From contig NZ_CP039852.1 of assembly GCF_006228385.1 (NCBI RefSeq), forward strand, positions 1,938,001-2,002,000: 64,000 bases of DNA, written 5' to 3'. Positions 56,120 through 64,000 of this stretch are shown here, piece after piece. The position numbers and the translations under genes are program-made. Below the pieces are notes generated by a model. It was given only the letters and a program-made list of their open reading frames with translations. It ran no database searches and had not been told where the DNA came from. This DNA is from Salinimonas iocasae. Its GTDB lineage: Bacteria; Pseudomonadota; Gammaproteobacteria; Enterobacterales; Alteromonadaceae. Position 1 is the stretch's first letter, and each line of letters opens with the position of its first letter.

Positions 56120-56160
56120 TGTAAATTTTGTGTTGCCATTTCATTACCCTCTGGTTAAAT

Positions 56161-56174
56161 TGTAAGCGCTACCA
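56161..56174 (+). promoter_or_regulatory. LacI-type operator, distal copy, upstream of the GH16 operon
   Basis: TGTAAGCGCTACCA is an imperfect palindrome with a central GCGC. It is the first of two copies; the second starts exactly 64 bases downstream, about six DNA turns, so the sites face the same side of the helix. The sequence fits LacI-family operators of the TGTAAGCGCTTACA type and differs from the maltodextrin box. Confidence 0.7.
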
Positions 56175-56224
56175 TTATCTCTATCTGCAGTTTTGGGATA
56201 ACTGCTGATTTATTCACCCGATAA

Positions 56225-56238
56225 TGTAAGCGCTAACA
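56225..56238 (+). promoter_or_regulatory. LacI-type operator, proximal copy, upstream of the GH16 operon
   Basis: TGTAAGCGCTAACA lies 17 bases upstream of the first start codon and just before the GGAGAA ribosome-binding site. A repressor bound here would block transcription start or elongation. It shares 13 of 14 bases with the distal copy. Confidence 0.72.
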
Positions 56239-56254
56239 TAACTTGGAGAAACAC

Positions 56255-56920
56255 ATGAAATTATGCAATGCAGCAGGTTTGCTTGCACTGGCGGCGGTAT
56301 GGCAACCTGCGCACGCTTCGTTACTGACTAATGGTAACTTTGAGACATGCGACTTGTCGGGGTGGAGTACCGACTCAGATGGTAGCGCCGGAAATAGCAG
56401 CGACTTCACTATTATAAGCGGTGGAGATACCTGCAGCGCCCGAATTTATATTGATCAAGACGAAACATTTGCAAACACCCTCTACCAGCAAATAGATACA
56501 GCGACACTTGGCAGCGAACCACTTACCCTGTCTTATGATTTCACTGTCGATAGCACCACACAGGGACAACTGCCTTTTACCGCTGACTATTTTACTATTG
56601 GTTTCGGTGATGGTTCGGGCCTGCTTTATAACGCTGATGCCGACATTGGAAGCTTGTTCAATCAGCCCGACATCGACGGGCCTATGGCTTATCAGGGCGA
56701 GCTCACATTAAGCGAAGAATTTAAAGCGTGGGATATACTGACATTTGAGATACAACTTATCAGCAATTTCGACGCAAGCCCTGCCTGGCTGACTGTGAAT
56801 AGTTTCTCGCTGGATATCGCCAATGAACAGGTCTCTGTATCCAGCCCCGCGACCTTCCCTCTATTACTTTGTGTTTTCGGCCTGATTCGTCGCCGCACAA
56901 CAAATAAGCTGGAGTGCTAA
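56255..56920 (+). CDS. Small secreted protein with degenerate PEP-CTERM-like tail
   Basis: The 221-residue product has a signal peptide (MKLCNAAGLLALAAVWQPAHA) and a beta-rich, Asp/Thr/Ser-rich body that opens SLLTNGNFETCDLSGWST. That opening is common in carbohydrate-binding-like jelly-roll domains. The C terminus is VSSPATFPLLLCVFGLIRRR plus a short tail. This has the hydrophobic helix and Arg cluster of PEP-CTERM sorting signals, with SSP in place of the Pro-Glu-Pro box. It may be anchored or sorted by an exosortase. The ATG at 56255 has a GGAGAA site; an upstream TTG is rejected. Its stop lies two bases before the GH16 start. Confidence 0.75.
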   Translation: MKLCNAAGLLALAAVWQPAHASLLTNGNFETCDLSGWSTDSDGSAGNSSDFTIISGGDTCSARIYIDQDETFANTLYQQIDTATLGSEPLTLSYDFTVDSTTQGQLPFTADYFTIGFGDGSGLLYNADADIGSLFNQPDIDGPMAYQGELTLSEEFKAWDILTFEIQLISNFDASPAWLTVNSFSLDIANEQVSVSSPATFPLLLCVFGLIRRRTTNKLEC

Positions 56921-56922
56921 CA

Positions 56923-59781
56923 ATGAAAAAACATCTCATTCAACTTGCCGTGGTGGCCGGGCTGGCGCAATTGCCTCTGGGTACTGCGCTGGCGCAATGG
57001 CAACCAGCCGATGAAACGCTGGACGTGAAGCAACGTCGTGCAGCCTTCGACCGCATCAACCGTCAGTTCAGTGTACTCGTTACCGTCACCAATACCGGCG
57101 ATGAGGTTATGGACAAGCCATTACGGCTAAACATCGAAAATAGCACGCATGATGTCACTAATGCTGAGCAAGACGGCGACATCAGCTTTGTACCTGTCGA
57201 TTCCATGGGACTGGCGCCCGGTGAGAGTATTCGTGTTCCTGTCTATCTGGCTTTTGCGCCCAAGCGTTTGATACTGGACGTGTCGCTTATGGAAGATGCT
57301 GGTCCGGGTAACAACTGGACACTGGTATGGCAGGACGAGTTTAATGATTCGTCGATCGACACAACGAAGTGGGACTTCGAGCAAAATTGCTGGGGCGGTG
57401 GCAACAACGAACAACAATGTTATACCGATCGCGAGCAAAATGCGTTTATTGAAGACGGAAAACTGGTTATTAAAGCGCAGCGAGAAGACTTTACCGGTCC
57501 GGATAATCCAGAAGGTAACACGGACAGTGTCACTACCCTGCCCTACACCTCTGCACGATTACGTACTCTGAATCAGGGGGACTGGACTTACGGTCGCTTT
57601 GAGATAAGAGCAAAACTTCCTTACGGTCAGGGTACATGGCCAGCCATCTGGATGCTTCCCAGCGATTATAAATACGGTACCTGGGCCGCATCCGGTGAAA
57701 TCGATATTATGGAGGCGGTAAACCTAAAAACGCCTTCAGATGATCCCGCTGCACAGGGTGCGCCAGAAAACCGGGTATATGGCACGTTACATTTTGGTCG
57801 CACATGGCCCGGCAACGTATATGTAGAATCTGACTACCATCTGCCCAATAACATGAACCCTGCCGATGGCTTCCACAATTACGCTATTGAATGGGAGCAG
57901 GGAGAGATACGCTGGTATGTCGATGGTTATCACTTTGCCACCCAGACGCAGGATGGCTGGTATACGCAATACCAGGATGAAAATGGTCAATGGCAGACAG
58001 GTGTTGCCGATGCGCCGTTCAATGAGCGCTTTCATTTACTGCTGAACCTTGCAGTAGGTGGCGCATGGGCGGCAAATACGAATGAGAAAGGTATTGATGA
58101 GTCTATTTTCCCACAAACGATGGAAGTGGATTATGTGCGGGTATATGAATGCTCAATCAATCCGGCGACAGGTCAGGGCTGTGCCACCATTGGCGATAAC
58201 CCGGATCGTCCGGCCGGCATTGAGCCGCCCCCCTTACCCGGTGAAAATTCACTGGCGGGCAATGGTCCCGTTTTCATGTTATTTGATGATGTTTTAAATG
58301 ACGCGCTTGCTGTTCAAAGTTACAACCCAGAAGGAACGGTATCCAGTTATACAGAAGCGGTAGAAGGCCGTGGTGATGTATTCACAATGGAACAGATCGG
58401 GAATGTGGGAAATGTCTTTTTCAATGCTGATGCACCGCTGGATCTGCAACATTTTGAGCAACTGGGCAAACTGAAATTTGACCTGCGCGTGCTAAGCCAG
58501 GCTGAGGGCGCTGAACTGCTGGTTAAGGTAGATAGTGGCTGGCCGGCAGTTGGCGATGTAGCAATAGAAATAGCAGATGATCAGTGGCAGGCAATCAGTC
58601 TGGATGTTTCCACACTGATTGAGGCAGGCAATCGCTATGCACCGGGTAACACAGCGGACTTGGCACAGGTCTTAAACCCGTTTGTGCTTGAGGCTAATGG
58701 CCCGATGCTGGTTCAGGTAGACAATGTTCGCTATGAGTATGATCTGGCCGGTAAATCTGAAGTGGTGGTTTACGATGAGAACGACCAACCGCCTTTTGCT
58801 GTAGGCCAGTACGTTGCAAGTGGTTCAGTACAAATAGAGGATGTTGTCAGTGAAGACGGTTCCTACGGTAACGTGAAGCAGTTCAGCTTCAATACCAACG
58901 AATCCGTTGTGTATTTTCAGACAACTGCTGATAACGAAGGACAAACACAAAAGATTGACTTCAGTGGGTTTGACACCTTGTCGTTTGATTTAAAAGTTGT
59001 GGAAGATCCACGTGCACAACAGAATTTTTTCATCAAAATGGATTGCGGGCACCCCTGCTCTTCCGGCGACTTTGCTATAGCGACACCTCAGACGGGTATC
59101 TGGACACATTACGACATTGCCATTTCGGACCTTATCGCCAATACAGGTTCGACGCTGAATCTCACGCAGGTCGATACACCCCTGGTTATCTTCCCCGCCT
59201 GGGGCAATCAGCAAGGCGTTGTAATGCAGGTTGATAACATTATGTTATCCGGTGAAGGCAGCACATCCAAGCCCTCGCCTAATGTGGTCACTATTACTGA
59301 TACATTGACCATCTTCGATGATGTAATGGCGCAAGGCTGGTCACTGTGGGATTGCTGCGCTAATGCTGATTTGAGTATTGTTTCGGACAACGAACGTGGC
59401 TATGTCGCTCAAATCGACTATTTCGGCCCGGCACCGACCGTTTCAGGTTTCAGAGCAAATATCCCACACGATGCAACTGCAATAGAGTCCGGTGTGTTGT
59501 CATTTGCAATGAAAATGGCCAGTGCACCTGATGATGCCAGTGCTGAACTTCTCATTAAAGTTGAAGGTAACGATGGTAGTTACGCCCAGTTGCCTATAGC
59601 TATGAATCTTGAAGGAACAGTCCCGCAGACAGGTCAGTGGCAGCAATACAGCTTTTCGTTAGCTGAATTAGCTGCACAGGGACTTTCTCTGGATAAGATA
59701 AACTTAATTATGATGTTCCCTGAATGGAATAAAGCAACCGGCGCTGTCATACAGATAGATGAGTTAACTTTGACGTTGTAA
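56923..59781 (+). CDS. Secreted GH16 glucanase (laminarinase-like), multidomain
   Basis: The 952-residue product has a signal peptide ending GTALAQWQ. Next comes an N-terminal beta domain (about 25-120; VTVTNTGDEVMDKPLRLNIE). The GH16 catalytic domain spans about 125-410 with AIWMLPSDYKYGTWAASGEI and the active-site motif EIDIMEAV (nucleophile and acid/base Glu). Three related C-terminal modules, beginning near residues 445, 610 and 785, have repeated openings (FMLFDDVLNDALAVQSYN, then VVYDENDQPPFAVGQYVAS, then TIFDDVMAQGWSLWDCC) and resemble ExoP-type carbohydrate-binding domains. The catalytic motif favours beta-1,3-glucan as substrate. It shares an operon with the small secreted protein. 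Confidence 0.88.
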   Translation: MKKHLIQLAVVAGLAQLPLGTALAQWQPADETLDVKQRRAAFDRINRQFSVLVTVTNTGDEVMDKPLRLNIENSTHDVTNAEQDGDISFVPVDSMGLAPGESIRVPVYLAFAPKRLILDVSLMEDAGPGNNWTLVWQDEFNDSSIDTTKWDFEQNCWGGGNNEQQCYTDREQNAFIEDGKLVIKAQREDFTGPDNPEGNTDSVTTLPYTSARLRTLNQGDWTYGRFEIRAKLPYGQGTWPAIWMLPSDYKYGTWAASGEIDIMEAVNLKTPSDDPAAQGAPENRVYGTLHFGRTWPGNVYVESDYHLPNNMNPADGFHNYAIEWEQGEIRWYVDGYHFATQTQDGWYTQYQDENGQWQTGVADAPFNERFHLLLNLAVGGAWAANTNEKGIDESIFPQTMEVDYVRVYECSINPATGQGCATIGDNPDRPAGIEPPPLPGENSLAGNGPVFMLFDDVLNDALAVQSYNPEGTVSSYTEAVEGRGDVFTMEQIGNVGNVFFNADAPLDLQHFEQLGKLKFDLRVLSQAEGAELLVKVDSGWPAVGDVAIEIADDQWQAISLDVSTLIEAGNRYAPGNTADLAQVLNPFVLEANGPMLVQVDNVRYEYDLAGKSEVVVYDENDQPPFAVGQYVASGSVQIEDVVSEDGSYGNVKQFSFNTNESVVYFQTTADNEGQTQKIDFSGFDTLSFDLKVVEDPRAQQNFFIKMDCGHPCSSGDFAIATPQTGIWTHYDIAISDLIANTGSTLNLTQVDTPLVIFPAWGNQQGVVMQVDNIMLSGEGSTSKPSPNVVTITDTLTIFDDVMAQGWSLWDCCANADLSIVSDNERGYVAQIDYFGPAPTVSGFRANIPHDATAIESGVLSFAMKMASAPDDASAELLIKVEGNDGSYAQLPIAMNLEGTVPQTGQWQQYSFSLAELAAQGLSLDKINLIMMFPEWNKATGAVIQIDELTLTL

Positions 59782-59811
59782 TCAGCGCACAAATCAGTAG
59801 AAGCAAGAAAC

Positions 59812-59836
59812 GCCCGGCATTGTCGCCGGGCTTTTT
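59812..59836 (+). terminator. Rho-independent terminator after the GH16 gene
   Basis: GCCCGGC-attgtc-GCCGGGC is a perfect 7-bp stem followed by TTTTT, 31 bases after the glucanase stop codon. Confidence 0.88.
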
Positions 59837-60168
59837 ATGGAATGCCCCACTCGACAATCCCATACTTTATACCACGTCGTTGCAATAAAGCTTATATGCC
59901 AAATAAGTGCATTACCCCTCAATACACCACGCAATTCAGGTCGTTTATATCTCTTTTAATGAGCGGTTTTGGCATCAGATTCGTGTGATAGCACCGCTTA
60001 AGAAATATCTGAACAGAATATCTGCTACTTGCGATAAAAGGCTTTAGATTTAAACATTGAATGGTAATTACAAGGGCACACGCTGCCATCAGTAACAAAT
60101 GATAAGAGCTTGCTGATTACGAAATTGATAGTAGGGCATTTGCGCGTATTATGTCTGTTGGCGCGATC
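59837..60168. other. Intergenic region with no recognised feature
   Basis: These 332 bases lie between the terminators of the convergent GH16 and TonB-receptor genes. I see no reading frame, RNA gene or repeat that can be supported. Confidence 0.6.
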
Positions 60169-60196
60169 AAAAAAGCCGCAGAAATCTGCGGCTTTT
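60169..60196 (-). terminator. Rho-independent terminator after the TonB-dependent receptor gene
   Basis: GCCGCAGA-AA-TCTGCGGC with flanking A6 and T4 runs forms a bidirectional hairpin, 17 bases past the receptor stop codon. Confidence 0.85.
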
Positions 60197-60212
60197 AAAC
60201 AATAATTATCGC

Positions 60213-63047
60213 TTAGAACGAGTAATTAAAGCCTAACAGGTAGTTTGCGCCATATGACTGGTGCAATGTAACCTGTCTGGCGTCAGTACCAGCAGTCTGA
60301 ACGTCTTCCTCATCGGTCAGGTTTTGCGCCTGCAGTGTAACTCGCAAACCTTCAAGCGACTGGATACCTGACTCGCTAAAGTCATAACCAATCTGAGCGT
60401 CGATAAATGTACCGCCCTGGTTGGTTGAATCAGACAGCGCCAGGCTCAGCCCACGAGTTTCCGATAAATAGCTTGAACGCTTAGTACCGGCAACACGGAA
60501 CTCAAAGCCAGCGTTTTCATAATAAACTGTCAGGCTGTAGTTTTCGTCTGACAGGCCCGGAATACGTGTTTCAGTAGTACCTGGGGCAGCGTCTGCCTTT
60601 CCGTCAAGGAACGTCGCGCTGGCAAACATACCAAAGCCTGACAGAGAATCGTGGATAAGGTCGCCCGGTAAGCTACCCTGAATCTCATAACCTCTAACAA
60701 ACCCTTCATAGCCATCTTCTGGGCGGCTGCGCTGACCTACAAATAGCTGAGGTACCTGCCCTTCAGAGCCTTGATGTACACTTGGGATGTAGAACTCAGA
60801 AAAATCCGTTTCCACTGCATTGCTTCTGTGCCAGTTTTTCAGGTCTTTAAAGAACCAGGAAACAGCAACATAGCCTGTATCAGCAAAGTAGTTTTCATAC
60901 GCCAGATCGATTTGATTTGCTTCGTACGGCTTCAGCTCAGGGTTACCGGCACTACCACTCCACGGCGAATTATCAATATCAGTACTGGTAATACGCGCGT
61001 CCTGGAAGGCAAACGACACCTGATTATTAGGACGCATATCATCCATGCGTGGACGCGTCAGCACTTTCGCCAAACCAAGGCGTACAAACTGGCCTTCGGC
61101 GAATTCAGCGCTTAAGTTAAGTGTAGGAAGAACGTCTGTGTAGTCCGCTCCACCTGAAACTGGTAACGCTTCAACAAAGCCAAGAGAATCCTTAGTTGCT
61201 GCAAAACCTGTTGATTCCTGGTCTGCTTGAACAACCTGCACACCGACATTACCGCGGATATAAATATTGTTAAGTTCTGTATCAATATCTAACTTGGTGT
61301 ATAGCGTGGTCAGCTTTTCTTCAACTGTATAAGTGTGACCTAGACGACCTGTTTCAATTTGTTCAGCATTAAGCTCGTTATAATAACCACTGTTATACAG
61401 ACCAATCGCATCATAAGCCAATACGCCTTCAATACCGACAAAATCAAGTGATGTAACACCCAGAACATCCGGGATCTCAGCCGTTCCAGGGTATTCCGGA
61501 GATACTAAGAATGCACCATTGTTGTCTTTTGATTTAGTGCGGTCTGAATAGATGGCACCTACTTCGATACCTGTAAAGATTCCCCATTCAACAAAGCCCT
61601 TCGTGCTTAGTCGTAAGGAATCCAGCTCTTCTTCAAACACAGGTTCGTTAACAAAACCATCCTGCGCATCAGGGGCAAACAGCTGATTGCCATTTTCATC
61701 CACAAGGCTTTGACCCCAGGGCTGAGGACCAGCCAGACGAATCAGAGAAGGATCAGTTAAGTCCGCAGTCGGAATGGTTGGATGGTCTGAGAACATCACG
61801 CCATCACCCGTCATTTCCCAGGAGCGCGCTGTGGCAACACGCCCTTCAACGCCAGCTCGACCAGTACCTGAATAACTTTCTACGTCAGTAATAGTTTTAT
61901 CAACTTTACCGGTAGAGATATCAGCATTGATGCTCCAGTTATCATTCAGCAAATATTCAACATTCAAGCCGAATGTTTTCAGTTCGGCATCCTGCTGGCG
62001 AACATCGTTACGGATTACACTAAAAAAGCCATCGTGATAAGCACGCGTTGCCAGACCATCCTGAATCTCAGTTACAGTATAATCGTTTACGGGGCCCCAT
62101 ACAGGCCCCCCCTCTTCCAAGCCACGACGAGCGTCATCTTCAAGGAAGTCGATATAAAGCGCGTCAAACTGCATATTTAAATTATCAGTGGGCGCCCACT
62201 GAATAACTGCAGCAACTGAGTCACGCTCCATCATCGCCGAACGTGCGAAGCTGTCGTGTCCGCCAAGAATCGCCGTACCTTCAGGAATTTCCAGACCATC
62301 AGCGCCTGTACCTGCTTCAGCATTCGGGTAACCCCAACCACGGAACTGTTGCTCCTGACGAGGAGACTCCATCGTGGCGAACGTTAAAGCCACACCCAAC
62401 GTATCGTCAGCGAATTGATCGATGTAGTTTACTGAGACACGGTGACCATTATCGTCAAAATCCGGGTTAGCAGCGTCTTCAGCATTTTGCTCGTAAGTAC
62501 CATTGATGGTGAACGTTTGCTCTGCAACCAACGGCTTAACGGTTTGCAGGTCAACGGAACCACCAATATTTTGTGTAACCATTCCTGCTTCTGGCGTTTT
62601 ATAGACAAGAATGTTTGAAATGATTTCTGTAGGATACAAGTCGAATTCAACGCCACGGTTGTCACCCATACCCAGCAGTTCACGGCCATTCAACGAGGTT
62701 CCCACGTAGTTTTCGTTGAAACCACGCACAGAAATACCACTTGTACGGCCATTGCGGCGTTCACCAGCCAGGCCTGGTAAACGAGCCAGAGATTCTGCGA
62801 TACTGGTATCCGGAAGTTTACCGATATCTTCGGCAGATAGCGCTTCAACGATAGAAGTGCTATCCATCTTGATGGCCTGAGCACGTTGTAAGCTGCCGCG
62901 AATACCAGAAACTTCAATAACTTCAACAGCAGGTTCATTGGGCTGCGCGGTATCGTCGTTTTGTTGAGCAAGAGCAGGTGTGCTCAGTGCAGTCAGTCCA
63001 CTGGCGATGAGAGCAGCGTTAATCATATTAGGTTTAAAGTGTTTCAT
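60213..63047 (-). CDS. TonB-dependent receptor, probably for maltodextrins
   Basis: The 944-residue product is an outer-membrane beta-barrel receptor: signal peptide ending TPALAQQND, plug domain with SIVEALSAEDIGKLPDTSIA and GISVRGFNENYVGTSLNGRE, and a barrel ending in LGFNYSF with terminal Phe. It belongs to the large Xanthomonas/Caulobacter-type carbohydrate receptor group. The neighbouring GH16 enzyme would suggest laminarin. However, the receptor carries the operator TGAATACGTATGCA of the maltodextrin genes 118 bases upstream of its start, so I infer that it imports maltodextrins. It has no TonB N-terminal signalling extension. It is monocistronic. Confidence 0.9.
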   Translation of the reverse strand: MKHFKPNMINAALIASGLTALSTPALAQQNDDTAQPNEPAVEVIEVSGIRGSLQRAQAIKMDSTSIVEALSAEDIGKLPDTSIAESLARLPGLAGERRNGRTSGISVRGFNENYVGTSLNGRELLGMGDNRGVEFDLYPTEIISNILVYKTPEAGMVTQNIGGSVDLQTVKPLVAEQTFTINGTYEQNAEDAANPDFDDNGHRVSVNYIDQFADDTLGVALTFATMESPRQEQQFRGWGYPNAEAGTGADGLEIPEGTAILGGHDSFARSAMMERDSVAAVIQWAPTDNLNMQFDALYIDFLEDDARRGLEEGGPVWGPVNDYTVTEIQDGLATRAYHDGFFSVIRNDVRQQDAELKTFGLNVEYLLNDNWSINADISTGKVDKTITDVESYSGTGRAGVEGRVATARSWEMTGDGVMFSDHPTIPTADLTDPSLIRLAGPQPWGQSLVDENGNQLFAPDAQDGFVNEPVFEEELDSLRLSTKGFVEWGIFTGIEVGAIYSDRTKSKDNNGAFLVSPEYPGTAEIPDVLGVTSLDFVGIEGVLAYDAIGLYNSGYYNELNAEQIETGRLGHTYTVEEKLTTLYTKLDIDTELNNIYIRGNVGVQVVQADQESTGFAATKDSLGFVEALPVSGGADYTDVLPTLNLSAEFAEGQFVRLGLAKVLTRPRMDDMRPNNQVSFAFQDARITSTDIDNSPWSGSAGNPELKPYEANQIDLAYENYFADTGYVAVSWFFKDLKNWHRSNAVETDFSEFYIPSVHQGSEGQVPQLFVGQRSRPEDGYEGFVRGYEIQGSLPGDLIHDSLSGFGMFASATFLDGKADAAPGTTETRIPGLSDENYSLTVYYENAGFEFRVAGTKRSSYLSETRGLSLALSDSTNQGGTFIDAQIGYDFSESGIQSLEGLRVTLQAQNLTDEEDVQTAGTDARQVTLHQSYGANYLLGFNYSF

Positions 63048-63469
63048 TATGTAGGTGTCCCATTACTATCCACAGAACCCTGCCCTTGTTGTTATTTCTC
63101 TGGCAGGCAAGATGTAAAATTTCAGGATAAATCCTATCCCCAAGCCTTCCCTGCTACAATATTATGCATACGTATTCATAATTTTATTTATACATCTGGT
63201 TAACAGAAATGGCTGAAACCGTTACATGAAATTTTCATAAGAACCAACTCAAACGACTGATTTTATTAATTTTATATTTTATAACCTGAACTAAGCCAGT
63301 GATGAAATTTAATTAAATTTTAACGTGATGTGCCAGATGAAATGCATGTTAATGTGAAATTACAATGCAGTTAGTTGATAAGAAGAGCAACAAATAGGCG
63401 GTAGAACGTATTAACAGCAAACATTTTTTTCAAGATAAAAATTACGCATTTAAAAAAATACGAGCATAA
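63048..63469. other. Intergenic region between receptor and sucD
   Basis: This 422-base AT-rich region holds the receptor promoter and its LacI-type operator (63165-63178). The rest has no supported gene; it also lies beyond the sucD terminator, so it is not part of the sucD transcript. Confidence 0.6.
63165..63178 (-). promoter_or_regulatory. LacI-type operator upstream of the TonB-dependent receptor
   Basis: The minus strand reads TGAATACGTATGCA, identical to the boxes at 45552 and 47679. Here the palindrome extends to 22 bases (63161-63182) with a single mismatch. It lies 118 bases upstream of the receptor ATG. Confidence 0.75.
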
Positions 63470-63495
63470 AAAAACCCGCATTTGAGCGGGTTTTT
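63470..63495 (-). terminator. Rho-independent terminator after sucD
   Basis: CCCGC-ATTTGA-GCGGG flanked by A5 and T5 gives a hairpin with a T-run on the minus strand, 15 bases past the sucD stop codon. Confidence 0.85.
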
Positions 63496-63510
63496 AAGTA
63501 GCTTTGCCTG

Positions 63511-64000
63511 TTACCAGCCAGTCGCTTCGCGTAGCGCCTTGCCAATATCTGCAAGTGAACGAACAGTTTTAACACCTGCATCTTCAAGCGATGCAAACTT
63601 CTCGTCGGCAGTACCTTTACCACCTGCGATGATTGCACCTGCGTGACCCATGCGCTTACCCGGAGGTGCTGTCACACCAGCAATGTAAGAAACAACAGGC
63701 TTGGTTACATTCTCTTTAATGAAGGCAGCCGCTTCTTCTTCAGCAGTACCACCAATCTCACCAATCATTACAATTGCTTCAGTCTGAGGGTCATCCTGAA
63801 ACAATTTCAGAATGTCGATGAAGTTTGAACCAGGAATTGGGTCGCCACCGATACCAACACAAGTAGACTGGCCGAAACCTTCGTCAGTAGTTTGCTTAAC
63901 CGCTTCGTATGTCAGCGTACCAGAGCGAGAAACGATACCTACTTTACCAGGCTTGTGGATGTGACCAGGCATGATACCGATTTTGCTTTCTCCCGGTGTA
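63511..64000 (-). CDS. sucD: Succinyl-CoA synthetase alpha subunit (5' end outside window)
   Basis: The visible 163 residues are the C-terminal half of SucD. Reading from the window edge they run [20 protein letters not shown], then [45 protein letters not shown] and the phospho-histidine motif [16 protein letters not shown]. The enzyme interconverts succinyl-CoA and succinate with ATP or GTP formation in the TCA cycle. The start codon and the expected sucC gene lie beyond the window. The terminator directly after it fits the end of the suc operon. Confidence 0.95.
   Translation of the reverse strand, partial: TPGESKIGIMPGHIHKPGKVGIVSRSGTLTYEAVKQTTDEGFGQSTCVGIGGDPIPGSNFIDILKLFQDDPQTEAIVMIGEIGGTAEEEAAAFIKENVTKPVVSYIAGVTAPPGKRMGHAGAIIAGGKGTADEKFASLEDAGVKTVRSLADIGKALREATGW

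Noticed and set aside
60213..63047. TonB-dependent receptor as a laminarin receptor because of the adjacent GH16 gene
   Set aside because: The genes are convergent with separate terminators, and the receptor carries the maltodextrin operator, not the TGTAAGCGCT operator of the GH16 operon.
1..64000. tRNA, rRNA, CRISPR, insertion sequence, prophage or defence island
   Set aside because: I looked for T-loop motifs, regularly spaced repeats, transposase or integrase motifs and nuclease/helicase clusters and found none that could be supported.

Overview
The window reads as chromosomal DNA of a marine or aquatic gammaproteobacterium of the order Alteromonadales, probably Alteromonadaceae. The evidence is the mix of enterobacterial-type housekeeping genes (yejK/yejL/yejM, glnS, rlmA, cmoM, trhO, sohB, yciK, gmhB, sucD) with marine polysaccharide genes (TonB-dependent receptor, secreted GH16 glucanase, three GH13 enzymes) and a PEP-CTERM/exosortase-type acyltransferase. 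I see no insertion sequence, prophage, CRISPR array, tRNA or rRNA. Gene density is high and most of the window is ordinary chromosome.

Layout. Positions 1-2.3 kb hold small membrane proteins, an EmrE-like SMR efflux gene, a gene split by an in-frame TGA and an unknown membrane protein. Positions 2.3-12.3 kb hold an EF-hand protein, trhO, a response regulator with a TPR-rich tail, a KefB/KefC-type antiporter, a lipoprotein, phosphofructokinase and a LytS/LytTR two-component pair. Positions 12.4-21.6 kb hold an Mpo1-like protein, a PilZ/YcgR protein, an M61 peptidase, an M23 peptidase, a pterin synthase-like protein, yejK, yejL, a short yejM, gmhB and rlmA. Positions 21.6-26.4 kb hold a valine degradation operon (mmsA, acyl-CoA dehydrogenase, 3-hydroxyisobutyryl-CoA hydrolase, mmsB) with an inverted repeat upstream. 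A second TPR response regulator follows at 26.6 kb. Positions 28.3-39.1 kb hold dehydrogenases, cmoM, a NIF3 protein, a TetR regulator, sohB, a large lipase lipoprotein, yciK and glnS.

Positions 39.3-47.6 kb form a maltodextrin/starch locus: a LacI-family regulator, then an operon of cyclomaltodextrinase-like enzyme, MFS sugar transporter and amylase lipoprotein, then a separate amylase lipoprotein. The same 14-bp motif (TGAATACGTATGCA on the minus strand) lies upstream of the operon, of the lone amylase and, 15 kb away, of the TonB-dependent receptor at 60.2-63.0 kb. I infer one LacI-type regulon covering outer-membrane uptake, cleavage and inner-membrane import.

Positions 49.9-56.1 kb hold a complete histidine utilisation cluster, hutCUH on one strand and hutIG on the other, with a perfect palindrome (CTTGTATATACAAG) between hutC and hutI. 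At 56.1-59.8 kb two copies of a different LacI-type operator (TGTAAGCGCTAnCA) precede a small secreted protein with a degenerate PEP-CTERM-like tail and a 952-residue GH16 glucanase with three related C-terminal modules. The window ends inside sucD.

I did not find a clear new defence or mobile system. The most useful observations are the two operator families, the pairing of a PEP-CTERM-type acyltransferase with a possible substrate protein, and the two orphan TPR response regulators. All family assignments come from reading motifs; no database search was run.
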